This document shows, piece by piece, positions 1-12,405 of a stretch of 64,000 bases of DNA. The position numbers were made by a program, and so were the translations under genes. The notes under the pieces are model-generated. The model did not search any database and had not been told where the DNA came from. It was given only the letters and a program-made list of their open reading frames with translations. How positions within the stretch are numbered: position 1 is the first letter of the stretch; the number at the start of each line of letters is the position of its first letter. The stretch lies in NCBI RefSeq assembly GCF_964204865.1, contig NC_135250.1, forward strand, positions 7,812,001 to 7,876,000. Direction: 5' to 3'. This DNA comes from Styela clava (taxonomy: Eukaryota; Chordata; Ascidiacea; Stolidobranchia; Styelidae).

Positions 1-52
1 ACAATAACAAAATACACTTCGCCGGACGTGCCATTGCTTGTGGCATTTTATA
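1..52 (-). promoter_or_regulatory. Promoter for an array gene copy left of the window
   Basis: The same TATA-containing stretch that drives copies 1-4 is present at the very start of the window (TATA at 52-47, minus strand) with no exon 1 to its left inside the window. It implies that the array continues beyond the left edge. Confidence 0.45.
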
Positions 53-239
53 CTACTATATTTGTTTGCCGTTTAAAGTGATTTCCAGAATAAGTGTTAG
101 ATAAAATTAAAATAAAAAAAGCAGCTTTGCATCTCGTGAAACAGGATTGTTTTCGTGTACACCGTATCTGTGTGCGGGTCGCTGACGACGATTTCGCCAC
201 TCGTTTGCCTTGCTCATTACTGTATTAGCACGGTCCGCA

Positions 240-422
240 GCAATGAAGTCCAAACAGACTTCATAATGGCGCCAAGCAAAGTGATTAGTTCTTTTCTAAG
301 CGCCTCATAGTGTTGTGCTGGAAGCCTGCTCAGTAAATTGGTTTGCAGCTCAGGAATCGGTGGACACTTGGTTGTGTTATCATACGGACTTCAAACTGAG
401 GTTACATGGTTTAAAAAGATCG
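240..422 (+). other. Possible divergent leader exon with strong splice donor (unit 1)
   Basis: On the plus strand, facing away from the array-gene promoter, a stretch ends at 422 in GATCG followed by a consensus donor GTAAGT. It holds two very short ATG frames (at 242 and 265) and no long coding frame, so it would be a non-coding or leader exon. The donor is present in all five units (for example after 6283). No partner acceptor could be fixed. It could equally be chance. Confidence 0.25.
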
Positions 423-1334
423 GTAAGTTCTGAATTACGTCAGGTTTATTTGTGTTTGTTTTATGTTAATGCACTAATGTAGTATTGCGGTACAATACTT
501 TCATATGGAAGGGCTATTCGTACACTAATGAATTGTTGTGACCTAAGTGACAAAATTTCCGTCCTTCATTGGGACTGAGAATATTCTGCCAACCGTATTT
601 TCATGTAAAATTGACCTTCGCACTATTTATGCTTCCAAATAACAAAGCGTTCACACGATCCTCATTTGCTGCAAAGCTAGACAATGTATTTTACGCTACA
701 AGCATTTTTATTACTCAGTAAAATCACATATTTAAGCAAATTAAATGAGACGGTCAAAGAACAACACACCACCGTTGGCAGAAATATTCATGTACAGGAA
801 CGGCACTTCGATATCGAATAAGAAACACAGGGTGTAACAAAATGAAAATGATTAGGTGGTCTAATTATCGCGTTTTTAGACTTTAGTTTGGTTCTAATTT
901 CAATGTCCGAATCAAATTGGAATTATTTTGAGTTAAAACACGTCCAACTGTTAACTTAAGTCGGTTAAATTAACCCAATATGCTATGAGAGTGCAATGAT
1001 ATCTCAGTTTACAAACATCCATGTGCATGGTATCCACAGCCATAAATATAATGACAAATACACATATCACTGAACAAAATAAATTGAGTTTAGTCCCAGC
1101 GCAAAATGAATATAATCTGAGATAAGCAATTGACTTTTTGAAGATTCTTGTTAATAACAAATATTAAATCAATAACCTTGAACTTTGTTTCGGGTGTTTT
1201 TAATAAGATAGTTGTATATATGATGAAAGCGTGGTTTAATGTTAAAATGTTTTTGCCAATTTTTTTTGTCGATATATATATATATATATGTAGAAATATA
1301 TGAACTGGGATTTTGCCGTACACGTAAGAGACGG

Positions 1335-1360
1335 CCAAATTTCAAATGGAATGTGGAGAT
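1335..1360 (-). pseudogene. Relic of the sulfotransferase last exon inside each unit
   Basis: These 26 bp match 25642-25667, the last codons of the intact sulfotransferase (residues HIPFEI, then stop). In the full units the TGA stop reads TGG. The flanking bases to the left also match, since they are the gene's 3' flank, but to the right the unit continues into unrelated sequence. Equivalent relics lie near 7194, 13928 and 19797. Confidence 0.85.
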
Positions 1361-1700
1361 TCTAAATATTAATAGACATAAATTCCGCAAAAATAATACA
1401 CAAGAATTTACATATCGTCCTTATTATATATCAGCACATTTTAATTTGCTATATTTAAGAACCTAATTGTTGAAGCATTAATAAAATTGATAGCGTCTCA
1501 GCTAATGTAACACCCCTTTATCACAAACCAATTTAGCGAAAGCTTCGTTTCTAGAAGTTATATATGCGAGTTATATATGTCAAAAAATTAGTTGATGGAT
1601 AAATATATTCAAATAAAAAAAACTTGGTTAATATGTAAATGATATAAACTTTCCACCGCTAGTGCGCCCTGCTCAATGAAACGACAATACGCTTGTAAAC

Positions 1701-1886
1701 ATGGTCCAAAGAATCAACTCCTCATGCCGCAAGGTGTCTCGCGTAATTGCCCACATAAAAAATGTGAACTTTCTGGAAAGGCTGTCGTTCGACTATTGTT
1801 ATATTGGCTCGTCGAATTTTGCCTATTACAAGAAAGATACAGCTAATCTGAATCTTACAGTGAAGAAAGTATTTAGCCTGGTTTAA
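1701..1886 (+). CDS. Small conserved plus-strand frame, 61 codons (four copies)
   Basis: An ATG frame of 61 codons recurs at 7560-7745, 14293-14478 and 20163-20348 with only two amino-acid differences, both in unit 2. An AATAAA lies about 15 bp past the stop. The product would be basic with no signal peptide or known motif. Conservation says little, because the surrounding non-coding DNA is conserved to the same degree. I regard it as possible, not probable. Confidence 0.2.
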   Translation: MVQRINSSCRKVSRVIAHIKNVNFLERLSFDYCYIGSSNFAYYKKDTANLNLTVKKVFSLV

Positions 1887-4130
1887 TCAAATTGTCTAAT
1901 AAACCTGTAAAATTCTACGTCATGTTATTTGGTTTCAGTATTTGAATAATTTTTCTTCAAATCTTACTCTACTCAAAAAAAGGCATGAAGCAATTAGATA
2001 TTAATCGCGGCTGTTGGAATAGTTTACATGAAACTATTTGCCATTGAGTAACGCTTTATTAGTTTCGCAAGCTGGAAGCATGATCTTTTTGTCATTTTCA
2101 ATGTTTCCAAAATAAACTATACCCAACCTGAGTGGATTGCATGAACCAACGTAACAGACTATGGTATATATATACTTTTATTTACATTACATATATATTC
2201 ACTAAAATTCTTACACACAAACAAACACAAACACAATAAATGAACAAACTACCCCACCAATTTCTGATGTGTTAATATAAAACCTACAAATTGTTTGTTG
2301 CTGACTTAAAATACGTTGTTGAATAAAACAAAATAATTAAATATTTAAATTCAAATTGTAGCAAACAACAACAAATTGTAAACTACATCCATAATGCAAT
2401 CATAGTACGATATAATACATAAAGCAATTTCACATTTGCGAAATGGTTCAATAAAAACACTGCAATAAATGCAAGCAAATGAAGACTTAGTAGTATTACA
2501 ATCGTTCTTAGGAGCGATGGTGTTGTGGTTATGGCGTTGCACTGACTACGTTGGTATCGTATGGACATTCGACAGGCCACGTGAACGGGGGATCGCCAGG
2601 TAATCATACAACGTTCGGTGAGAATAACTTGCACCAATTTGAGGGATGAAAAACCCGCGTGTTGGTGTAACTCTTCGAAATTAGCCAAATTTGGAATAGA
2701 ACAATTGGCACTAATTAGGACAGTCCAAAAATAATTTGAAACCAAATCAAAGTAAAAGACTTTCAGAAAACAAAACTATTCTACTTTGAACTAAAGGGAT
2801 TGGTCTAACAATTGCAGAAAAGAAGCTGTTGTCAACAACATGAACAACATTACAGCAACACTACTGTCTGCGAGTTGTTTCTGTAAATAGTCAGATTTTC
2901 AGTATAAAAAATAAAAAAATCTCAAGGCTCAATTGGCCATACAGAAACATTTCACATCCAAGTAGGAACATTATCCAAACAAAGCATTTCCTTAACTAGT
3001 CAGGCTCGTCACAAGCCTCAAGGTGAAACCACCATGTCGTTGGAAACACTGTTGATTGAATGAATGTTATATGCTGGGTTTTGATATTTGAAAACAATTA
3101 TTAATGATGTTCTGTTGTTGCCTTAATTTTTGGTACAAAATAAATGAAAGATTGATGAATATCGCCTAAAAATTATGATAATTCATTCGGGAATTTTTGC
3201 GAAAATTGCTACAACACATTGTTTTTAACATACGCACCAATGTGAATCAATTGTTAAAATAAAGTACAATAATCGAATTTAAAAGATGACTGGACTTTTT
3301 ATAAATAAATTGACCATTATTAATTCTCAGATTGACGGTATTTCTTATGACCTAACTTTTGCTTTATCGGTGAGCTTGAACAACGGACTAGCCTTGGTTC
3401 GAGATCTTTAATACAAATGCGATACCAACATCTTATGCAAACGCACTAATCACTGAGTCATCGCGACCAAAGTTGCGACATTATTGACAGAGCATTCGGC
3501 TGCTTTCAAATTGGTAAACTTCGTAACATAGAATTATATATATATATGTGCCAAACAGGGTTAAGACTTTAAGGGTCTTTAGCTAGATGATAGATGCGTT
3601 TGCCACTACGTTAAAACAGAATTAGAATCATACCACTGTAAGTTGAGAGGTACATGTTGAGAGGTACATCCCCCAACAATTACTACTTATATGCATCTAG
3701 AATGAATACCCACCTAACCAGACCAGGTGTGGAGAATGGGCAAGCATTCGATTACCAGTGGGATAAATACAAAGTATAATCCTAATACTACCTATATAAA
3801 ATACTATCGACACAGAGTTTTAAGTTGAGCCGAGTTTATCTGTACAGGATTGGGTGCGCGATTTAGTTTGAATGGAAAATGAACATATTTTTCAATAATC
3901 AAATTCAACTAATTAACATGTATTGGAATTCCCTATAAAGATTTGTTTACATTATTAAATAATTTTACCAATTTCATTAAATTTACAATTACAACAATTT
4001 TAATTCTGGATGGCGCTTGGAATTGTGAATTCTGGTCAAGTATATGGGTTAAAATCAGCTTGCTTACAACTCTGTGCCCCTAAATAGTCACTCACGCTCG
4101 CACTCACTCAATTATAATTAAATTTTTCTG
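1887..4130. other. Unit interior with no supported gene
   Basis: About 2.2 kb, repeated in units 2-4. It contains a TA-rich tract near 2165, a 120-codon minus-strand open stretch (2383-2745) that begins with TTG and not ATG, a short TA run near 3537 and the 14-bp direct duplication at 3642-3669. I see no splice-consistent gene here. Confidence 0.5.
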
Positions 4131-5774
4131 TTAATGTTTGCGATGTAAACCCAAGCATCGCGCAAATGGGAATAACAAGCATTTCAGAAACTTGCTTGCT
4201 TTCTTCCCCTTTGCTTTCTGTTGAGGATGAACACGTCGGTGGTTACGTCTTGTGTTGATTGGCTCGTTCTCCATTTTCATGGGTTTCAGTTTTGCCTCCA
4301 TTGCTTCCTCTGTTCTTGCTCTCTCAAGGCTGTAAAGAATCATGTATATGTGTCAGTTGGAACTCTGAAACAGGACTTTACTTGATCGTAAATTGAACCA
4401 CTTGTGCGTATATATGACTAGCCACTTGGCCAAAAGAACTTACACGCTGCTCTAGTCAATTATTATGTCGTGACTCTATTAAGTGTTACCAGTACTGGCG
4501 TTTAAATTTACCCGTTAGTAAAAGCAGACGGGACATACGACTTTCTTATTATACATAACTCTTGATTCTACGTCGTTAAAAAACGTCGTTAATTAGAAAT
4601 AAATAAACACAAGTTAGTAATCACCATTCGTCAATGAGTTCGTCAACCATCACGTTGAGAATTTCCGCTACGTTGCTGCAATATTCATACGATAAAAATA
4701 TTTCTTCCGGATAATTCGGTATGGGTAGGGCGACTGCTTGTGGTTTAGGATCATGAACCGATTTTTGATCAGACAATCCAAGAATGTCGTCCTCCAGTTG
4801 CAGGCTTTCCAAAGATCCTTTTTAAACAAAATATGTTCAATATAGGGCACGAAACTTGAACTTCCCAACGGTTATTTCCATTCACAAACATTAACATTTT
4901 CGTTAAAATGTAGTTCCAGACGAGCCCTCAGCACCCTGGCTACAAATATGTAGGGCCGACCAGTCGGCTTTAATCTATAAATACGAGTATAGTTCATCCC
5001 TTTTTTTTGTTCCTATACTACGACTCAATATTGTTTCACATTTCACTCTGCTTACTCAAACTTACTTAAATTCGGATAGCTGCGTGTTTCCATTATCGGA
5101 ACAATTGCCTGATCTTGCGTCATCACGATAGGTTCGCTAACCATTTTCTCCATAATTTTCTGATATTCGACATGCTTCGTTTCGAACAAACCTGGGAATT
5201 TATAACTAGTTTTTTAACATCTATATTTTAAAATTCCATTACATATTTTAAAAATATATACTTACTCAAGATGCAAGGTGAACTTTGAGTGCTCAGCCAG
5301 CATTCCTGCTTCGGTTTTTGAATGATTGATGGATTGAGATAGTACTCGCTTCTCCACTTTTTGGTTGTCGTTAGTGGTGAGATCTATGTATATTAAATAA
5401 AATTGTACCATGGACATTTTAAATAGTAGTGATACAAATATCATGCCCAAAATGAAGCGAAAATTCAGAAAGATGATATGTATTAGTAGATTCGGTGCAC
5501 TAATAGAGAAGAGGTTTGTTAACGTTTACGCTATCTTAACTTCACCCTAAATGACTCTTTTCTACAAAAAAGTAGTCAGCTGATGTACAAGATTAATGAT
5601 AGGTTCATAATCTTTTGTGAGAAAGTCTCCTATAGTTTTTTGTAGAAAAAAAAATCGACACAGTTATCGCATACCGCAGGCATGTGCATACTGGCATTTA
5701 AATTTCAATTATTTGCTTACCATCATATCCCCAGAAGCTTTCATAATATTCATTCTCGACTGCATAATTGTCAT
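4131..5774 (-). CDS. Array gene copy 1, five exons, unknown protein (229 aa)
   Basis: I do not recognise this protein. Exons on the minus strand are 5774-5721, 5383-5266, 5191-5066, 4817-4625 and 4329-4131. All have AG/GT borders, and their phases (0, 1, 1, 2) join into one frame from an ATG to a TAA. The N-terminal part is Met-rich. The middle (exons 3-4) is acidic, with stretches such as EYQKIMEKMV and LQLEDDILGL, and ends with a helix-like AEILNVMVDELIDE. Exon 5 is strongly basic (RRNHRRVHPQQKAKGKK) and closes with a short Cys and hydrophobic segment followed by LGLHRKH. There is no signal peptide or clear membrane span. The exon 4 acceptor has a poor pyrimidine tract and is the weakest junction. 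The same structure is repeated in units 3 and 4. A TATA box lies about 135 bp upstream of the ATG. Confidence 0.6.
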
Positions 5775-5854
5775 CTAGTTGTTCACGCGGTGAAAACTGT
5801 GCAATTGATATTTTCTCAAAATATAAATCAATTTTAATAAAATTGTTACATTTA

Positions 5855-5913
5855 TGACGTCACAATAACAAAATACACTTCGCCGGACGTGCCATTGCTT
5901 GTGGCATTTTATA
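5855..5913 (-). promoter_or_regulatory. Promoter of array gene copy 1: TATA box and CRE-like palindrome
   Basis: Read on the minus strand, TATAAA lies at 5913-5908, so initiation is expected near 5880. The perfect palindrome TGACGTCA (a CREB/ATF-type site) lies at 5862-5855, just inside the expected leader. The ATG follows at 5774, with only one minimal upstream ATG-stop in between. The same TATA box occurs at 47-52, 11721-11726, 18502-18507 and 24372-24377. The CRE palindrome is kept at the joints of units 1/2, 2/3 and 3/4 and lost at unit 4/5. Confidence 0.5.
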
Positions 5914-8900
5914 CTACTATATTTGTTTGCCGTTTAAAGTGATTTCCAGAATAAGTGTTAGATAAAATTAAAATAAAAAAAGCAGCTTTCCATCTCATGA
6001 AACAGGATTGTTTTCGTGTACACCGTATCTGTGTGCGGGTCGCTGACGACGATTTCGCCACTCGTTTGCCTTGCTCATAACTGTATTAGCACGGTCCGCA
6101 GCAATGAAGTCCAAACAGACTTCATAACGGCGCCAAGCAAAGTGATTAGTTCTTTTCTAAGTGCCTCATAGTGTTGTGCTGGAAGCCTGCTCAGTAAATT
6201 GGTTTGCAGCTCAGGAATCGGTGGACACTTGGTTGTGTTATCATACGGACTTCAAACTGAGGTTACATGGTTTAAAAAGATCGGTAAGTTCTGAATTACG
6301 TCAGGTTTATTTGTGTTTGTTTTATGTTAATGCACTAATGTAGTATTGCGGTACAATACTTTCATATGGAAGGGCTATTCGTACACTAATGAATTGTTGT
6401 GACATAAGTGACAGAATTTCCGTCCTTCATTGGGACTGAGAATATTCTGCCAACCGTATTTTCATGTAATATTGACCTTCGCACTATTTATGCTTCCAAA
6501 TAACAAAGCGTTCACACGATCCTCATTTGCTGCAAAGCTAGACAATGTATTTTACGCTACAAGCATTTTTATTACTCAGTAAAATCACATATTTAAGCAA
6601 ATTAAATGAGACGGTCAAAGAACAACACACCACAGTTGGCAGAAATATTCATGTACAGGAACGGCACTTCGATATCGAATAAGAAACACAGGGTGTAACA
6701 AAATGAAAATGATTAGGTGGTCTAATTATCGCGTTTTTAGACTTTAGTTTGGTTCTAATTTCAATGTCCGAATCAAATTGGAATTATTTTGAGTTAAAAC
6801 ACGTCCAACTGTTAACTTAAGTTGGTTAAATTAACCCAATATGCTATGAGAGTACAATGATATCTCAGTTTACAAACATCCATGTGCATGGTATCGACAG
6901 CCATAAATATAATGACAAATACACATATATATCACTGAACAAAATAATTTGAATTTAGTCCCAGCGCAAAATGAATATAATCTGAGATAAGCAATTGACT
7001 TTTTGAAGATTCTTGTTAATAACAAATATTAAATCAATAACCTTGAACTTTGTTTCGGATGTTTTTAATAAGATAGTTGTATATATGATGAAAGCGTGGT
7101 TTAATGTTAAAATGTTTTTGCTAATTTTTTTTGTCGATATATATATATGTAGAAATATATGAACTGGGATTTTGCCGTACACGTAAGAGACGGCCAAATT
7201 TCAAATGGAATGTGGAGATTCTAAATATTAATAGACATAAATTCCGCAAAAATAATACACAAGAATTTACATATCGTCCTTATTATATATCAGCACATAT
7301 TAATTTGCTATATTTAAGAACCTAATTGTTGAAGCATTAATAAAATTGATAGCGTCTCAGCTAATTTAACACCCCTTTATCACAAACCAATTTAGCGAAA
7401 GCTTCGTTTCTAGAAGTTATATATGCGAGTTATATAAGTCAAAAAATTAGTTGATGGATAAATATATTCAAATAAAAAAAACTTGGTTAATATGTAAATG
7501 ATATAAACTTTCCACGGCTAGTGCGCCCTGCTCAATGAAACGACAATACGCTTGTAAACATGGTCCAAAGAATCAACTCCTCATGCCGCAAGGTGTCTCG
7601 CGTAATTGCCCACATAAAAAATGTGAACTTCCTGGAAAGGCTGTCGTTCGACTATTGTTATATTGGCTCGTCGAATTTTGCCTATTACAAAAAAAATACA
7701 GCTAATCTGAATCTTACAGTGAATAAAGTATTTAGCCTGGTTTAATCAAATTGTCTAATAAACCTGTAAAATTCTACGTCTTGTTATTTGGTTTCAGTAT
7801 TTGAATAATTTTTCTTCAAATCTTACTCTACTCAAAAAAAGGCATGAAGCAATTAGATATTAATCGCGGCTGTTGGAATAGTTTACATGAAACTATTTGC
7901 CATTGAGTAACGCTTTATTAGTTTTCGCAAGCGGGAAGCATGATCTTTTTGTCATTTTCAATGTTTCCAAAATAAACTATACCCAACCTGAGTGGATTGC
8001 ATGAACCAACGTAACAGACTATGGTATATATATACTTTTATTTACATTACATATATATTCACTAAAATTCTTACACACAAACAAACACAAACACAATAAA
8101 TGAACAAACTACCCCACCAATTTCTGATGTGTTAATATAAAACCTACAAATTGTTTGTTGCTGACTTAAAATACGTTGTTGAATAAAACAAAATAATTAA
8201 ATATTTAAATTCAAATTGTAGCAAACAACAACAAATTGTAAACTACATCCATAATGCAATCATAGTACGATATAATACATAAAGCAATTTCACATTTGCG
8301 AAATGGTTCAATAAAAACACTGCAATAAATGCAAGCAAATGAAGTCTTAGTAGTATTACAATCGTTCTTAGGAGCGATGGTGTTGTGGTTATGGCGTTGC
8401 ACTGACTACGTTGGTATCGTATGGACATTCGACAGGCCACGTGAACGGGGGATCGCCAGGTAATCATACAACGTTCGGTGAGAATAACTTGCACCAATTT
8501 GAGGGATGAAAAACCCGCGTGTTGGTTTAACTCTTCGAAATTAGCCAAATTTGGAATAGAACAATTGGCACTAATTAGGACAGTCCAAAAATAATTTGAA
8601 ACCAAATCAAAGTAAAAGACTTTCAGAAAACAAAACTATTCTACTTTGAACTAAAGGGATTGGTCTAACAATTGCAGAAAAGAAGCTGTTGTCAACAACA
8701 TGAACAACATTACAGCCACACTACTGTCTGCGAGTTGTTTCTGTAAATAGTCAGATTTTCAGTATAAAAAATAAAAAAATCTCAAGGCTCAATTGGCCAT
8801 ACAGAAATATTTCACATCCAAGTAGGAACATTATCCAAACAAAGCATTTCCTTAACTAGTCAGGCTCGTCACAAGCCTCAAGGTGAAACCACCATGTCGT

Positions 8901-11674
8901 TGGAAACACTGTTGATTGAATGAATGTTATATGCTGGGTTTTGATATTTGAAAACAATTATTAATGATGTTCTGTTGTTGCCTTAATTTTTGGTACAAAA
9001 TAAATGAAAGATTGATGAATATCGCCTAAAAATTATGATAATTCATTCGGGAATTTTTGCGAAAATTGCTACAACACATTGTTTTTAACATACGCACCAA
9101 TGTGAATCAATTGTTAAAATAAAGTACAATAATCGAATTTAAAAGATGACTGGACTTTTATAAATAAATTAACCATTAATAATTCTCAGATTGACGGTAT
9201 TTCTTATGACCTAACTTTTGCTTTATCGGTGAGCTTGAACAACGGACTAGCCTTGGTTCGAGATCTTTAATACAAATGCGATACCAACATCTTATGCAAA
9301 CGCACTAATCACTGAGTCATCGCGACCAAAGTTGCGACATTATTGACAGAGCATTCGGCTGCTTTCAAATTGGTAAACTTCGTAACATAGAACTATATAT
9401 ATATATGTGCCAAACAGGGTTAAGACTTTAAGGGTCTTTAGCTAGATGATAGATGCGTTTGCCACTACGTTAAAACAGAATTAGAATCATACCACTGTAA
9501 GTTGAGAGGTACATCCCCCAACAATTACTACTTATATGCATCTAGAATGAATACCCACCTAACCAGACCAGGTGTGGAGAATGGGCAAGCATTCGATTAC
9601 CAGTGGGATAAATACAAAGTTTAATCCTAATACTACCTATATAAAATACTATCGACACAGAGTTGTAAGTTGAGCCGAGTTTATCTGTACAGGATTGGGT
9701 GCGCGATTTAGTTTGAATGGAAAATGAACATATTTTTCAATTATCAAATTCAACTAATTAACATGTATTGGAATTCCCTATAAAGATTTGTTTACATTAT
9801 TAAATAATTTTACCAATCTCATTAAATTTACAATTACAACAATTTTAATTCTGGATGGCGCTTGGAATTGTGAATTCTGGTCAAGTATATGGGTTGAAAT
9901 CAGCTTGCTTACAACTCTGTGCCCCTAAATAGTCACTCACGCTCGCACTCACTCAATTATAATTAAATTTTTCTGTTAATGTTTGCGATGTAAACCCAAG
10001 CATCGCGCAAATGGGAATAACAAGCATTTCAGAAACTTGCTTGCTTTCTTCCCCTTTGCTTTCTGTTGAGGATGAACACGTCGGTGGTTACGTCTTGTGT
10101 TGATTGGCTCGTTCTCCATTTTCATGGGTTTCAGTTTTGCCTCCATTGCTTCCTCTGTTCTTGCTCTCTCAAGGCTGTAAAGAATCATGTATATGTGTCA
10201 GTTGGAACTCTGAAACAGGACTTTACTTGATCGTAAATTGAACCACTTGTGCGTATATATGACTAGCCACTTGGCCAAAAGAACTTACACGCTGCTCTAG
10301 TCAATTATTATGTCGTGACTCTATTAAGTGTTACCAGTACTGGCGTTTAAATTTACCCGTTAGTAAAAGCAGACGGGACATACGACTTTCTTATTATACA
10401 TAACTCTTGATTCTACGTCGTTAAAAAACGTCGTTAATTAGAAATAAATAAACACAAGTTAGTAATCACCATTCGCCAATGAGTTCGTCAACCATCACGT
10501 TGAGAATTTCCGCTACGTTGCTGCAATATTCATACGATAAAAATATTTCTTCCGGATAATTCGGTATGGGTAGGGCGACTGCTTGTGGTTTAGGATCATG
10601 AACCGATTTTTGATCAGACAATCCAAGAATGTCGTCCTCCAGTTGCAGGCTTTCATAGGGCACGAAACTTGAACTTCCCAACGGTTATTTCCATTCACAA
10701 ACATTAACATTTTCGTTAAAATGTAGTTCCAGACGAGCCCTCAGCACCCTGGCTACAAATATGTAGGGCCGACCAGTCGGCTTTAATCTATAAATACGAG
10801 TATAGGTCATCCCTTTTTTTTGTTCCTATACTACGACTCAATATTGTTTCACATTTCACTCTGCTTACTCAAACTTACTTAAATTCGGATAGCTGCGTGT
10901 TTCCATTATCGGAACAATTGCCTGATCTTGCGTCATCACGATAGGTTCGCTAACCATTTTCTCCATAATTTTCTGATATTCGACATGCTTCGTTTCGAAC
11001 AAACCTGGGAATTTATAACTAATTTTTTAACATCTATATTTTAAAATTCCATTACATATTTTAAAAATATATACTTACTCAAGATGCAAGGTGAACTTTG
11101 AGTGCTCAGCCAGCATTCCTGCTTCGGTTTTTGAATGATTGATGGATTGAGATAGTACTCGCTTCTCCACTTTTTGGTTGTCGTTAGTGGTGAGATCTAT
11201 GTATATTAAATAAAATTGTACCATGGACATTTTGAATAGTAGTGATACAAATATCATGCCCAAAATGAAGCGAAAATTCAGAAAGATGATATGTATTAGT
11301 AGATTCGGTGCACTAATAGAGAAGAGGTTTGTTAACGTTTACGCTATCTTAACTTCACCCTAAATGACTCTTTTCTACAAAAAAGTAGTCAGCTGATGTA
11401 CAAGATTAATGATAGGTTCATAATCTTTTGTGAGAAAGTCTCCCATATTTTTTTGTAGAAAAAAAAAGCGACACAGTTATCGCATACCGCAGGCATGTGC
11501 ATACTGGCATTTAAATTTCAATTAATTGCTTACCATCATATCCCCAGAAGCTTTCATAATATTCATTCTCGACTGCATAATTGTCATCTAGTTGTTCACG
11601 CGGTGAAAACTGTGCAATTGATATTTTCTCAAAATATAAATCAATTTTAATACAATTGTTACGTTTATGACGTC
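5862..11674. repeat. Tandem array, unit 2 (5,813 bp)
   Basis: Same order of parts as unit 1. It is shorter by two visible deletions. One removes one copy of the 14-bp repeat that is doubled in the other full units (near 9500-9520). The other removes 32 bp at about 10652 and takes out the exon 4 acceptor of the unit's minus-strand gene. The TA microsatellite near 7140 is shorter than in units 1 and 4. Scattered single-base differences are mostly outside exons. Confidence 0.97.
9976..11587 (-). pseudogene. Array gene copy 2, exon 4 acceptor deleted
   Basis: Exons 1 (11587-11534), 2 (11196-11079), 3 (11004-10879) and 5 (10174-9976) match copy 1. A 32-bp deletion at about 10652 removes the AG acceptor of exon 4 and its first eight bases. 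The AG dinucleotides left nearby enter exon 4 in the wrong phase, so by my model this copy cannot make the full protein unless it skips or re-splices the exon. Skipping exon 4 (phase 1 in, phase 2 out) would also shift the frame. Exon 4 otherwise stays open, with one Asp to Gly change near its end. It may be a recent pseudogene or an alternatively spliced copy. Confidence 0.5.
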
Positions 11675-12405
11675 ACAAAAACAAAATACACTTCGCCGGA
11701 CGTGCCATTGCTTGTGGCATTTTATACTACTATATTTGTTTGCCGTTTAAAGTGATTTCCAGAATAAGTGTTAGATAAAATTAAAATAAAAAAAGCAGCT
11801 TTCCATCTCATGAAACAGGATTGTTTTCGTGTACACCGTATCTATGTGCGGGTCGCTGACGACGATTTCGCCACTCGTTTGCCTTGCTCATAACTGTATT
11901 AGCACGGTCCGCAGCAATGAAGTCCAAACAGACTTCATAATGGCGCCAAGCAAAGTGATTAGTTCTTTTCTAAGCGCCTCATAGTGTTGTGCTGGAAGCC
12001 TGCTCAGTAAATTGGTTTGCAGCTCAGGAATTGGTGGACACTTGGTTGTGTTATCATACGGACTTCAAACTGAGGTTACATGGTTTAAAAAGATCGGTAA
12101 GTTCTGAATTACGTCAGGTTTATTTGTGTTTGTTTTATGTTAATGCACTAATGTAGTATTGCGGTACAATACTTTCATATGGAAGGGCTATTCGTACACT
12201 AATGAATTGTTGTGACCTAAGTGACAGAATTTCCGTCCTTCATTGGGACTGAGAATATTTTGCCAACCGTATTTTCATGTAAAATTGACCTTCGCACTAT
12301 TTATGCTTCCAAATAACAAAGCGTTCACACGATCCTCATTTGCTGCAAAGCTAGACAATGTATTTTACGCTACAAGCATTTTTATTACTCAGTAAAATCA
12401 CATAT

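Larger units (their letters stand above)
1..5861. repeat. Tandem array, unit 1 (about 5.86 kb)
   Basis: This is the first of four full head-to-tail units, compared at positions 1, 5862, 11675 and 18456. The match runs through coding and non-coding parts alike, so it is a segmental tandem duplication and not a simple satellite. From left to right the unit holds the minus-strand promoter of the copy to its left (1-60), a plus-strand leader with a strong splice donor (to 422), a TA microsatellite (about 1271-1289), a 26-bp relic of a sulfotransferase exon (1335-1360), a 61-codon plus-strand frame (1701-1886), about 2.2 kb with no supported gene, and the minus-strand five-exon gene (4131-5774). 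A 14-bp direct duplication lies at 3642-3669. The unit boundary is arbitrary. Confidence 0.97.

Noticed and set aside
2383-2745. 120-codon minus-strand open stretch repeated in units 1-4
   Set aside because: It begins with TTG, its first ATG is well inside, it overlaps another open frame, no splice partners fit, and its conservation is no higher than that of the surrounding unit DNA.
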